64,000 bases of DNA from Actinomycetota bacterium. Its GTDB lineage: Bacteria > Actinomycetota > Acidimicrobiia > Acidimicrobiales > Ilumatobacteraceae. The position numbers were made by a program, and so were the translations under genes. The stretch is taken from positions 1 through 64,000 of the forward strand of contig JAUSLV010000018.1 in NCBI GenBank assembly GCA_030645495.1, given 5' to 3'. Under the pieces are notes generated by a model. That model saw only the letters and a program-made list of their open reading frames with translations, searched no databases and had not been told where the DNA came from. Positions 25,552 to 34,212 of the stretch are shown one piece after another; the stretch's first letter is position 1, and each line of letters starts with the position of its first letter.

Positions 25552-26741
25552 GAAGCGACCGCCTCACGCTGGCCCACCAGGCGGGTGCACAGCGCGGAGT
25601 AGCGGCCGGCGATCGCCGACCAGCTCAGCAGCGGGGCCAGCCGTCGCGCTTCGGCGGTCATCGACTCGAGGCGTCCGGGGTCGGTGAGCACGCTTCGCAG
25701 GGCGGTTGCGAGCGCGGCCGGGTCGCGGTGCGGAACCACGATGCCGGCACCGGTCTGCAGCAACTCACGGGCGTGGGGGAAGGCGGTGGCGATCACCGGG
25801 CGGCCGGCGGCGATGGCATCCACCAGCACGCCCGACGTGACCTGATCGACCGAGTCGTAGGGCAGCACCACCAGCGTTGACGACGCGGCGAAGCGGGTGA
25901 GCTGAGCCACGTTGCGGTAGGTGTCGTCGAACAGCACGGAGCCGGCCACGCCGTTCTCCGAAGCACGGCGCATCAGCGAGTGGCGATAGACATCGCCGTC
26001 GCGGGCGAACACCTTCGGGTGGGTGACACCGGCCACGGTGTACGTCGGTTGCCGGGGCAGGTCGGCCAGCAGCGCGAGCGCGTCGATCACGTGCTCGATG
26101 CCCTTGCCGGGCCCGAGCAGGCCCCAGGTCAACAGCTCGGGACGCGGCAGACCGATCAGCGACGGGTCGGTGTCGGGGCTCGGCAGCGCTGCGCCGTGGG
26201 GAATGTCGGACACCTTGCCGGGATCGACGGCGTACAGATCGAGCAGGCGGTCGTGCGCCGTACGGCTCATCACCACCACCTGCATGGCACGTGCGCAGAT
26301 CGCCTCCAGCACTTCTTGCTGGTGCGGCGTGGGCAGCAGCGGCACGGTGTGCAGCACGACGATCGAGGGCACTTCCAGCGCCTCGATCAGGTCGAGCACT
26401 TCATCGCCGTCGCGGCCACCGAAGATGCCGTACTCGTGCTGGATGATCGCGACGTCGCTGAGTGACAGCACGGCCGCGGCCGACCGCACCGAGGCTGGGT
26501 CGCCGTTCACCAAGACGGCCGATGCCGACACCCTGGCGCGGGGCACGAGCCCGAGCTTCAGGTCGAGCGGACGATCACCGTCGTCGATCTGCACCACCTC
26601 CACGGAGTGGCCGGCGAGCTGCAGATGGGTCGAGAGCGCGGCCGCGAACGTGGCCAGGCCACACATCTTCGGCGGATAGGTGCTGAGCATGCCGATCCGA
26701 CAGGGCATGGGCAGGCCGAAGCCCGCGGTGAGAGTGGGCAT
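25548..26741 (-). CDS. Glycosyltransferase family 4 (GT-B)
   Basis: A 397-residue GT-B enzyme. The N-terminal domain begins with RIGMLSTYPPKMCGLATFAAAL, the donor-binding domain has LLGPGKGIEHVIDALALL, and the EX7E-like region is PYDSVDQVTSGVLVDAIAAGRPVIAT. The nucleotide-sugar donor is not readable; GDP-mannose would fit the GH130 partner. A GAGGAGG ribosome site 6 bases before ATG 26741 decides the start; the open frame continues upstream to a GTG at 26825, close to the promoter. It is the first gene of the three-gene operon. Confidence 0.85.
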   Translation of the reverse strand: MPTLTAGFGLPMPCRIGMLSTYPPKMCGLATFAAALSTHLQLAGHSVEVVQIDDGDRPLDLKLGLVPRARVSASAVLVNGDPASVRSAAAVLSLSDVAIIQHEYGIFGGRDGDEVLDLIEALEVPSIVVLHTVPLLPTPHQQEVLEAICARAMQVVVMSRTAHDRLLDLYAVDPGKVSDIPHGAALPSPDTDPSLIGLPRPELLTWGLLGPGKGIEHVIDALALLADLPRQPTYTVAGVTHPKVFARDGDVYRHSLMRRASENGVAGSVLFDDTYRNVAQLTRFAASSTLVVLPYDSVDQVTSGVLVDAIAAGRPVIATAFPHARELLQTGAGIVVPHRDPAALATALRSVLTDPGRLESMTAEARRLAPLLSWSAIAGRYSALCTRLVGQREAVAS

Positions 26742-26840
26742 GAGCGCCTCCTCGATGATGAGGGCGGACGTCGAGCCTGCACGGGGCGACAGCGCTAGGG
26801 CCGTCCTGCCCAAACGAGGCGTCACTACCAGGAACCATGA

Positions 26841-26867
26841 TTGTACCCGGATGTGCTGTCGGTCAAC
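26841..26867 (-). promoter_or_regulatory. Candidate promoter of the GT4-GH130 operon
   Basis: On the minus strand TTGACC (26867-26862) and TACAAT (26846-26841) are 15 bases apart, about 95 bases before the chosen GT4 start. It overlaps the last codons of the gene upstream. Confidence 0.4.
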
Positions 26868-28329
26868 CGCGGGTGAACACGAACACCATCGTGGCGAGCC
26901 CGGCCGACAACGAACCCGACCCGTCGCTGGGATTCAGCGCGCCGTCGTCGCCGCCGACCTGCAGCGCCACCGGCAGCCCCTCGATGAACACCTGCAGGAG
27001 GAACGGGTGCTCTCCGGGCGAGATGCAATCGTTGTACAGGTTGACCTCGATGCTGTAGATGCCGGATGGGGCGGTGTCGGGCCAAATGATGTTCTCGGCG
27101 GGCTCGCTGAGTGCCTCGCTGCAGCCGCTGTTGGCGTCGACGTCGAGCTGGCCGCCGCTGCTGGAGCTGCGCACGTCGAAGTTCACCGTCTCGCCGTTCG
27201 GGTCGGTGACCGCCAGGTCGAGGTCGGCGCTGTCGTTCCAGCTGAGCGTCACGCGAACATCGCCGGTGGCAAGGTCGGGGGTATCGGGGTTGGCACCCAC
27301 CGGGCGCACGACCAGTTCACCGTTGCGGACATCGACGATGGTGAACCCGCCGGCGACGAGATCCGTTGGCACCACCACGATGATCGTGGTGGGCGTGAAC
27401 GTTGGCCACTGCGGCCCGACGTAGATCGGCGCCTGCGTGAGCGGTTCGGGCGGAGTGAGCGGGTTGCCGCACGAACACTTCGCGCGCGGCACTCCGTACG
27501 GGTCGACCAGCACCGCCGAACCAGCCTGCAACACCGACGGGTGGGCATACGCCTGCCCGTTCTTGAAGCCGTGATTCGTGACCCGTGTGTCGTAGGTGAG
27601 GATCATCGGTGTGAGCGTGCCGATGTAGGCACGCAGATCGCTGACGGCGATACCTTGCACGCCGGCCCAAGCGGCCGCTTTCTCGGGGTTGCCCTCGAGA
27701 TAGGCGATCATCGACTCCTTGTCGCACACCTGCTCATTGCGCGTGCCGCCGTACAGACCGGGCGTGGCGCCCGACACCTGCGGCAGCGGCACCTGGCCGG
27801 GGGCCAACGTGGCGGTCGTGGTGGGCAGCGAGATGTCGGGCAGCGACACTGTCGGTTGCGACTCAGTGCCCAACCGGGCGTCGTCGGTGAACGGGTGCGC
27901 CGTGCGCATGTTCACCGGCTCGAGCAGCACTTCGCCGGCGCCCAGCACCGACGGGTCGGCGATCGTGTCGCCGGTGAGGCTGGTGCCCGGGCCGGTGCCG
28001 GTGGAGTCGTCGTCACCGCTGGTGAGCACCACCCCGATGCCCACCAGCGCGATCACAGCGATGAGCGCGCTCGCCACCAGCCCGCTGCTGTTGCGTTGTC
28101 GCGCGGGCAGCACCGGTGCGGCCGCCATCACGGGTGGGCCTGCGACCGGGGCCACCGGCGGCGGCAGCGCCGCGCCCGGGGGCAATGGCGTGCCGGGGGG
28201 CAATGGCGTGCCACCCGACGCCTGGGCCAGCGCAATGCCGCACTGCAGGCAGACGGGCGCGTCGGGAAGGAAGGGTGCACCACACTGGGGGCACGTGCCG
28301 GTCGGAATCATGCCGCTCGGAATCATCAC
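26863..28329 (-). CDS. Zinc-ribbon membrane protein with DUF6777-like domain
   Basis: A 488-residue protein. It starts with a zinc ribbon (CPQCGAPFLPDAPVCLQCG, about residues 13-31), then a proline-rich linker, one transmembrane helix (about residues 83-100), and a large extracellular part. That part includes a region around LYGGTRNEQVCDKESM and YAHPSVLQAGSAVLVDPYG that resembles DUF6777 of Actinobacteria. A C-terminal beta-sandwich-like domain follows, with LSWNDSADLDLAVTDPNGE, close to YfaP/DUF2135-type sequences. Its role is unknown; it may be a cell-surface sensor or binding protein. It starts at ATG 28329 with a GGAGGAG site. Confidence 0.65.
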   Translation of the reverse strand: MMIPSGMIPTGTCPQCGAPFLPDAPVCLQCGIALAQASGGTPLPPGTPLPPGAALPPPVAPVAGPPVMAAAPVLPARQRNSSGLVASALIAVIALVGIGVVLTSGDDDSTGTGPGTSLTGDTIADPSVLGAGEVLLEPVNMRTAHPFTDDARLGTESQPTVSLPDISLPTTTATLAPGQVPLPQVSGATPGLYGGTRNEQVCDKESMIAYLEGNPEKAAAWAGVQGIAVSDLRAYIGTLTPMILTYDTRVTNHGFKNGQAYAHPSVLQAGSAVLVDPYGVPRAKCSCGNPLTPPEPLTQAPIYVGPQWPTFTPTTIIVVVPTDLVAGGFTIVDVRNGELVVRPVGANPDTPDLATGDVRVTLSWNDSADLDLAVTDPNGETVNFDVRSSSSGGQLDVDANSGCSEALSEPAENIIWPDTAPSGIYSIEVNLYNDCISPGEHPFLLQVFIEGLPVALQVGGDDGALNPSDGSGSLSAGLATMVFVFTRG

Positions 28330-28411
28330 GGACTCCTCCGCTCAAGGGTTTCTGCCCACAGCCTGCGCCGCAAGGCCGTTCGATACAAGGGGCTTCGGGC
28401 CGCGACACCAG

Positions 28412-28528
28412 GTGCATGGCCGCCTGTGGCGCCTGCGCCGCGAGCGGCTCGACGAGCGCACTTTCCTGCTGCACCACCTGGAGATCTCGGCCCAGCTCAC
28501 GCAACGGTTCCCGCCGCCCGAGCAGTGA
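28412..28528 (+). CDS. Possible 38-residue small protein
   Basis: A GTG-started frame in the 251-base gap before the radical SAM gene codes for a charged helical peptide (GRLWRLRRERLDERTFLL and LTQRFPPPEQ). Codon use is compatible with coding, but there is no good ribosome site and I know no family. It could be chance. Confidence 0.2.
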   Translation: MHGRLWRLRRERLDERTFLLHHLEISAQLTQRFPPPEQ

Positions 28529-28580
28529 TGGCTTCAGGCCCTACTCGCTGCCGGGCGGGGCGGGTACCGTCCGACCTGCT

Positions 28581-29714
28581 GTGAACCACCCCACACACAC
28601 CGGATCCGCCGACACCGGCGGGGTCGACCTCGATCAACGCCCGATTCTCGTGTTCTGGGAGTCCACCCGCGCGTGCGGGCTGGCCTGCCGCCATTGTCGG
28701 GCCGAGGCTCAGGCCACGCCGGTGCCGGGTGAGCTGACCACCGCCGAAGGGCTGCGCTTCATCGACACGCTCGCGGCGTTCGGCAAGCCGTCACCGATCC
28801 TGATCATCACCGGGGGCGACGTGCTGATGCGCCCCGATCTCGACCAACTCGTGCAGCACTCACGTACGGTCGGCGTGCACGTCGCGCTCGCTCCCAGCGT
28901 CACCCCGCTGCTCACCGACGAACGGCTGCAGCAGCTGCGCGCGGCGGGGGTGAAGGTGGCCTCGATCAGCCTCGACGGCGCGTCGGCGGCCACGCACGAA
29001 GGTTTGCGCGGCATCGACGGCCACTTCCCGGCCACGATCGCTGCGCTCGACCGGATGCGCGCCCACGACTTCGTGGTGCAGGTGAACACAGTGGTCACCG
29101 CCGACAATGTGCACGAGTTGCCCACCATCGTGCGGCTGATCCGCGACCACGACGCGGCGATCTGGGAAGTGTTCTTCCTCGTCAACGTGGGGCGCGGCAG
29201 CTCGATGCTCGAGTTGGGCCCCGACGACAACGAGGACGTGTGCCACTTCCTGTACGACGCGGCGCAGTACGGGTTCGTCGTGCGCACCGTCGAAGGGCCG
29301 ATGTTCCGCCGCGTCGTTCGCTGGCGCGACGAGGGCCGCCCCGCACCCACCAGCGCGCTCTACTCGCAGCTGTCCACGAGCCTGGTGGAGCAGCTCGGGT
29401 CGCCCACCTCCACGCCGAAGGCACACACCAAGGGCACTCGCGACGGCCGCGGCATCATCTTCGTGTCGGCCACCGGCGAGATCACGCCGGCCGGCTTCTT
29501 GCCGATCGTGCTGGGCAACGTGCGCACCCACGACATCGTCGAGGTGTACCGCGACCATCCGATGCTGCGGCAGATCCGGGCCGCCGAGTTCGGTGGCGCC
29601 TGCGGTCGCTGCGAGTACCGCGAGCTGTGTGGCGGCTCGCGTTCGCGGGCCTACGCCTGCACCGGCGACCCGCTCGCGGAAGACCCCGCCTGCGCCTACG
29701 CCGCCACACTCTGA
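28581..29714 (+). CDS. Radical SAM/SPASM protein (TIGR04053-like)
   Basis: A 377-residue iron-sulfur enzyme. The radical SAM cluster site is CGLACRHC (CxxxCxxC, about residues 31-38), preceded by RPILVFWESTRA, with ITGGDVLMRPDL as the SAM-binding GGD motif. The C-terminal SPASM-type cysteines lie in GGACGRCEYRELCGG and later CTGDP and DPACAY. The layout matches the radical SAM group that includes haem d1 and peptide-modifying enzymes; the RPILVFWESTRACGLAC start is typical of TIGR04053. No precursor peptide or mycofactocin genes are seen nearby. It starts at GTG 28581. Confidence 0.8.
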   Translation: MNHPTHTGSADTGGVDLDQRPILVFWESTRACGLACRHCRAEAQATPVPGELTTAEGLRFIDTLAAFGKPSPILIITGGDVLMRPDLDQLVQHSRTVGVHVALAPSVTPLLTDERLQQLRAAGVKVASISLDGASAATHEGLRGIDGHFPATIAALDRMRAHDFVVQVNTVVTADNVHELPTIVRLIRDHDAAIWEVFFLVNVGRGSSMLELGPDDNEDVCHFLYDAAQYGFVVRTVEGPMFRRVVRWRDEGRPAPTSALYSQLSTSLVEQLGSPTSTPKAHTKGTRDGRGIIFVSATGEITPAGFLPIVLGNVRTHDIVEVYRDHPMLRQIRAAEFGGACGRCEYRELCGGSRSRAYACTGDPLAEDPACAYAATL

Positions 29715-29717
29715 ACG

Positions 29718-30725
29718 TCAGGCGGGCGCGGCGAGCGGCCACGCCTGCGCCAGCAGCTCGAGGCTGCGCACCCGTGCATCCAGGTCGTAGGCCACCGACG
29801 TGACCATCAGTTCTTGCGCGCCGGTGCGCTCGGCGAGCGCGTGCAGTTCGGCCACCACGTCGGCCGTGGCACCCACCACGCGGCTGGTGGGCAGGCGGTT
29901 GGCCTCGGCCATGTCGGGGTGCGCCGATGCATCCTGCGGTGACGGCAAGCGGATGAACCGGCCCGTGCGCCGACCCAGCGCAGTGAGGCGCCCGGGCAGC
30001 GCGTGCCACTCGGCGTCGTCGGTGGTGTCGGCGGCGAGCACGTTGGCGGTGATGATCAAGTACGGCTGCGGATACGCGGCCGAGGGCCGGAACTCGCGCC
30101 GGTAGCGCTCGGCAGCCTCGAGCGTGCCGCCCATGTCGAAGTGGTGGGCGAACCCGAACGGCAGCCCGAGGTGCGCAGCCAGCTGCGCGCTATAGCCGCT
30201 GCTGCCGAGCAGGAACACCTGCGGCATGGAGGTGGCGACGGGCGTGGCGTGGAAGTGCTGCCACAGGCCGTGCTCGCCGCGCGGGTCGCCCAGCAGGCCC
30301 AGCAGATCGAGCAGGTCGCGAGGGAAGTCGTCGGCGCCCAACAGGTCGCGCGAGCGGCGCAGGGCCATCGCCGTGCGCTGGTCGCTGCCGGGGGCACGGC
30401 CGACACCCGCATCCACCCTGCCGGGGTGCAGGCTTTCCAGCAGCGCGAACTGCTCGGCCACCACCAGCGGCGCGTGGTTGGGCAGCATCACCCCACCCGA
30501 ACCCACGCGGATGTGCTGCGTGATGGCGGCGAGATGGGCCATCAGCACTGTCGGCGAGGTGCACGCGACGCTGGGCATGTTGTGGTGTTCGGCCACCCAG
30601 AAGCGGGTGTAACCCAACCGGTCGGCGGCCTGTGCCAGGGCGGCCGTGGTGCGCAGCGCATCGCCGCTCGACTGCCCGTCGTTCAGCACCGACAGGTCGA
30701 GCACGGAGAGCGCTACCGCCGCCAT
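29718..30725 (-). CDS. LLM-class flavin-dependent oxidoreductase (luciferase-like)
   Basis: A 335-residue TIM-barrel flavin enzyme of the bacterial luciferase family. It shows FWVAEHHNMPSVACTSP, the VGSGGVMLPNHAPLVVAEQFALL strand-helix and HPGRVDAGVGRAPG, hallmarks of the MsnO8-type LLM subgroup. It would use FMNH2 (or F420) for monooxygenation or hydride transfer; the substrate is unknown. Start ATG 30725 overlaps the end of the upstream dehydrogenase gene by 8 bases, which indicates co-transcription. Confidence 0.85.
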   Translation of the reverse strand: MAAVALSVLDLSVLNDGQSSGDALRTTAALAQAADRLGYTRFWVAEHHNMPSVACTSPTVLMAHLAAITQHIRVGSGGVMLPNHAPLVVAEQFALLESLHPGRVDAGVGRAPGSDQRTAMALRRSRDLLGADDFPRDLLDLLGLLGDPRGEHGLWQHFHATPVATSMPQVFLLGSSGYSAQLAAHLGLPFGFAHHFDMGGTLEAAERYRREFRPSAAYPQPYLIITANVLAADTTDDAEWHALPGRLTALGRRTGRFIRLPSPQDASAHPDMAEANRLPTSRVVGATADVVAELHALAERTGAQELMVTSVAYDLDARVRSLELLAQAWPLAAPA

Positions 30726-30730
30726 CGCGT

Positions 30731-31879
30731 TCAGCTCGCCGTCGGGCGGATGAGGTACTTCTGGCCGGTGGCCATGCGCGCGTAGTTCTGGATCGCGTCG
30801 ACGGCGAGTGCACCGGCCAGCGACACCTCGTGGGTGTAGTGGCTGGCGAACGTGGTGGTGAGCTCGGCCACCACGCGCTCGCGCAGCCGGCCCATGCCCT
30901 CCAACCCCAGCTTGCCGAGGAACGGCGTGAGCAGCCAGCCGCTGATGCCCCAGGCCAGGCCGAAGTCGCGCACGATCTCGGTGGGCGAGGTGTCGAGCAT
31001 GCCGTACATGTACACCTGCTTGTGTACTGACGATCCGTAGCGGCTGTACTCGGTGGCCTTCGTGTTCACCGCGGTCTCCATGCACGACAGGATCTGCCCC
31101 GCCAGGCGGCCGCCGCCGATCGCATCGAACGCGAGCGTCGCGCCGGTGGCAATGAGCGCGGCAGTGAGATCATCACGGAACGTCGGTGCGCTGGAATCGC
31201 ACACGTGCTCGGCGCCCAGGCCGCGCAGCAGCGCCACTTGCTCGGGGCGGCGGACGATGTTGACCAGCGGCACGCCATCGGCCTGGCAGATGCGCACCAG
31301 CATCTGGCCCAGGTTGGAGGCTGCGGCGGTGTGCACCAGCGCGGTATGACCGTCCATGCGCATCGTCTCCACCATGCCCAGCGCGGTGAGCGGGTTGACG
31401 AAGCACGACGCGCCCTGCGCCGGGTCGGTGCCGTCGGGCAGCACCATGCAGAAGAACGGCGACACGTTGCGGTACTCGCCGTACGACGCCCCACCCACGA
31501 ACGACACGGTGCGGCCCAGCAGCGCCTGCGCGTCGGGCGAGTCGCCGGCGGCCACCACCACGCCACAGCCCTCGTTGCCAGCCGGCATCGAGTCGCCCAC
31601 GCGCGACGCCAGGCCGGCCAGCACCCGCGGCGCGATCGGCGCGATCACCACCGGGTCGTCGGCCGTGCCACTGGCCGCAGCCTGCGACACGTCGGCCATC
31701 GCCAACAGCAACCCCAGGTCGCTGGGGTTGACCGGAGCGCCCTGCACGCGCACCAGCACCTCACCGGCGGCGGGCACCGGCACGGGCACGGTGGCGAGCG
31801 ACAGTTCGAGCCGACCGTCGGCGGTGACCAGCGAGCGGATCTCGCGCATGGTGGCGGGGATGGAGGCAGCGGAAGTCAT
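30731..31879 (-). CDS. Zinc-type alcohol dehydrogenase-like / quinone oxidoreductase
   Basis: A 382-residue medium-chain dehydrogenase. The GroES-like N-terminal half has VLVRVQGAPVNPSDLGLLL and PAGNEGCGVVVAAG. The Rossmann half has HTAAASNLGQMLVRIC and FDAIGGGRLAGQIL. The typical zinc ligands are not obvious, so it is more like the zinc-free quinone oxidoreductase or enoyl reductase subgroup. ATG 31879 is preferred over 31894 because it leaves a normal N-terminus. It forms an operon with the downstream LLM enzyme. Confidence 0.8.
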   Translation of the reverse strand: MTSAASIPATMREIRSLVTADGRLELSLATVPVPVPAAGEVLVRVQGAPVNPSDLGLLLAMADVSQAAASGTADDPVVIAPIAPRVLAGLASRVGDSMPAGNEGCGVVVAAGDSPDAQALLGRTVSFVGGASYGEYRNVSPFFCMVLPDGTDPAQGASCFVNPLTALGMVETMRMDGHTALVHTAAASNLGQMLVRICQADGVPLVNIVRRPEQVALLRGLGAEHVCDSSAPTFRDDLTAALIATGATLAFDAIGGGRLAGQILSCMETAVNTKATEYSRYGSSVHKQVYMYGMLDTSPTEIVRDFGLAWGISGWLLTPFLGKLGLEGMGRLRERVVAELTTTFASHYTHEVSLAGALAVDAIQNYARMATGQKYLIRPTAS

Positions 31880-31898
31880 GCCGGAACGGTACATGCGA

Positions 31899-31928
31899 AA
31901 GGGGCAGACACCGTCGTGCCTGCCCCTT
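31899..31928 (-). terminator. Candidate terminator of the 128-residue helical protein gene
   Basis: AAGGGGCAG (31899-31907) pairs perfectly with CTGCCCCTT (31920-31928) around a 12-base loop. It lies between the helical protein gene and the downstream dehydrogenase. The T-run is short. Confidence 0.45.
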
Positions 31929-31944
31929 CCTCACGGCTTCACCG

Positions 31945-32331
31945 TCAGGCGGCTGCGTGAGCCGCCTTGCGTTGAGGCATTCGAAGCTCCTCGTGCTGCG
32001 GCTTGTTGTCCGCCACCTTGCCGGCCGTGCGGCCTGCGCGCGCCTCACCCTTGGGCATCGCGTCCATCTTCACGAGCATCGGATCCATCGCCTTCATCAT
32101 CTTCTGCACGAAGGCGGCCTGCTCGTCGACCATGCGGCGACGGAACTTCAACTGGTTGTCCACGAACTCGCGGACCATCGGCATCTCCGCCATGAAGCGG
32201 GGCCGCTCGGGCAGGTAGCGAGCCACCGGCTCGGCCATCTTGCCCATGTAGCGCACCATCGGTTCCTCGACGCGCCTGATCATCACGAAGTAGTCGTCCT
32301 GCCACTTCTTCAGGGTCATCATTGTGTCCAC
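31945..32331 (-). CDS. Small helical hypothetical protein (phasin-like character)
   Basis: A 128-residue protein made almost wholly of charged amphipathic helices, rich in Met, Arg and Lys (KWQDDYFVMIRRVEEPMVRY, VDNQLKFRRRMVDEQAAF), with an Ala/Lys-rich tail. No signal peptide or membrane segment is present. Short actinobacterial proteins of this type, with repeated 'xxVxxNxxF' helices, often coat polyhydroxyalkanoate granules, but I cannot show that link here. Divergent from the next gene. Confidence 0.55.
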   Translation of the reverse strand: MDTMMTLKKWQDDYFVMIRRVEEPMVRYMGKMAEPVARYLPERPRFMAEMPMVREFVDNQLKFRRRMVDEQAAFVQKMMKAMDPMLVKMDAMPKGEARAGRTAGKVADNKPQHEELRMPQRKAAHAAA

Positions 32332-32467
32332 CAGTACCTCCTCTGGATCATCGCTGATCCAGGCTCATCGTCCGCCCGAGTGCTCACTTCTGCAAGCACT
32401 TCGCGCGTGACGTGTGCCGCAGCGTGCGTGACCAGGCGTGCGCGACGCAGCAACTACCGTCGACGGC

Positions 32468-33193
32468 GTGAGCGCACCAGACCTATGGCCCGAGCTGAGC
32501 GATGTCTGGATCCCGGTGGGTGTGCCGGGCTACAGCGGGCTCTCCAAAGCGCACCGCCTGGCCGTGCTCGATGCGCGCTTCGGGGCCGACGGATGGCGCT
32601 TCGCCCACTATGTGCGCGGCCGCATCGTGCCGATGGCCGAGGCGATCGTGGAGTACGAGGAGGCTTACCGCCGCTTCCTGCGCGACCGGCCGGCGCTCGT
32701 GCAGTTCCTCGTCACCCGTGCCGGCAACGTGTACGACGACAACGTCACCAACGTGCACGACCACGACTACGTGCAGCCCGCCACGGCGATGAACCACTAC
32801 CAGGACATCTCCGTGCGACGCGTGATCGCGGAACTCGTCGACGACCCGGCCTGGCCGTGGGTGATCGACACACCGGCCGAAACCGTCGCGCTGCGCGACC
32901 TCGGCACTGGCGAGGTGCACGAGGTGCCACGCGCCCGCGGCTTTCGCGGCGACGGCCTGCTGCAGATCCGCGACCCGCTCTCGCCGGGGTACGTGCTGAA
33001 CCCGGCCGTCGTGCCCGCCCACGACCCGGCGCTGATCACCACGCTGCCGAACCGCACCGACTGGTACCACGTGGAGGGCTGCGCGCACCTTTCGATCGAG
33101 GCGTTCTGGCAGATGAGCAAGGTGGTGGAGGTGCGCTACGACCGCTTCCTGGCGCTCGGGCCCGGCCGCAGCGACCCGCTGGCCGACCTGTGA
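32468..33193 (+). CDS. Hypothetical protein, family not recognised
   Basis: A 241-residue soluble protein starting at GTG 32468. It is rich in acidic and aromatic residues, with landmarks SGLSKAHRLAVLDARFG, NVTNVHDHDYVQPATAMNHY and VEGCAHLSIEAFWQMSK. The His/Asp-rich central segment could bind a metal. The gene is 7 bases upstream of a PfkB-type sugar kinase and probably co-transcribed with it, which hints at carbohydrate or nucleoside metabolism. No function can be assigned. Confidence 0.6.
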   Translation: MSAPDLWPELSDVWIPVGVPGYSGLSKAHRLAVLDARFGADGWRFAHYVRGRIVPMAEAIVEYEEAYRRFLRDRPALVQFLVTRAGNVYDDNVTNVHDHDYVQPATAMNHYQDISVRRVIAELVDDPAWPWVIDTPAETVALRDLGTGEVHEVPRARGFRGDGLLQIRDPLSPGYVLNPAVVPAHDPALITTLPNRTDWYHVEGCAHLSIEAFWQMSKVVEVRYDRFLALGPGRSDPLADL

Positions 33194-33200
33194 GGCACAC

Positions 33201-34058
33201 GTGACACGCCTGCTGCTGGGCCCCGTCAGCATCGACCGCTACGTCGACGCCACGTTTGGGGAGAGCCTGCACCTGCCCGGCGGCGGAGCGCTCAACATGG
33301 CCTACCACTGGGCCACCGCCGGCGAGCCGTTCACGTTCCTCACCCGCATCGGCGACGACTCGCCCGAGGTGATCCTGCGATTCCTGCACCACCACGGCAT
33401 CGTCCACCTGCCGAACTCGATCGTGGCCCCCGGCACCACCGCCAGCATCGACATCGTGATGCGCGCCGACCGGCAGCCGTTCATGCACCACTTCGTGGAG
33501 GGAGTGTGGGCCGGGTTCCACCTCACCGCCGAGGAGGAAGGCGCGGTCGCCGCGGCCACACACCTGCACGCCGTACTGGTCGACCCAGTGGTGGCCGAGG
33601 TGCACCGCCTCGGCGCGGCCGGCGCGCTGCGCCAGCTGTACGTCAGCGGCGACTTCCTCGACTTCCGCCACTACACCCTGGATCGGTTCGCGGCCACGAT
33701 GGCCCATCTCGCGCTGGGGTTCATCGGCTGGCCGGGCGCGGCCGACGACCCGCTGATCGATGGTGTGCGCGAGGTGGCGCAACGACTGCGGCGAATGGTG
33801 GTGATCACGCTCGGTTCGCGAGGCGTGCTGGTGATCGACGGCAGCGCCGGCCGCGAGCAGTTCGCATCCGTGCACGCGCTGGCGGTGGAGGGCACCACCG
33901 TCGGCTGCGGCGACGCGTTCATCGCCGGTTTCCTGGCGGAACACTGGGCCGGGCACAGCCTCCAGGCCGCTCTGGATCGCGGCCGTGCCGCAGGCGCGGC
34001 CGCCACCCGCACGCCGCGTCCACTGCCCGACGACGCGTACTCGCTCACAACCGGATAA
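33201..34058 (+). CDS. PfkB-family carbohydrate/nucleoside kinase
   Basis: A 285-residue ribokinase-fold enzyme. It has the N-terminal glycine-rich substrate loop LPGGGALNMAYHWATAG, FLTRIGDDSPEVI, VITLGSRGVLVID, and the catalytic GCGDAFIAGFLAEHWAG, where the usual GAGD is GCGD and the Asp acts as base. It would phosphorylate a sugar or nucleoside with ATP; the substrate is not readable. The GTG start is 7 bases after the preceding gene. Confidence 0.82.
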   Translation: MTRLLLGPVSIDRYVDATFGESLHLPGGGALNMAYHWATAGEPFTFLTRIGDDSPEVILRFLHHHGIVHLPNSIVAPGTTASIDIVMRADRQPFMHHFVEGVWAGFHLTAEEEGAVAAATHLHAVLVDPVVAEVHRLGAAGALRQLYVSGDFLDFRHYTLDRFAATMAHLALGFIGWPGAADDPLIDGVREVAQRLRRMVVITLGSRGVLVIDGSAGREQFASVHALAVEGTTVGCGDAFIAGFLAEHWAGHSLQAALDRGRAAGAAATRTPRPLPDDAYSLTTG

Positions 34059-34212
34059 CGTGACGGCGCTCGGCCGCCCGGTTCCTCACCGTCGGCCCAG
34101 CCAAGCCTCGAGGGGAGGGCGCACTCGCCGCCCGCCACCGACAGCCTGCACGCGGCGACCGCGGGGTCTCGCCCACGTGCAGCGGCCGTGTTCTACGGCG
34201 GAACGGACAACG

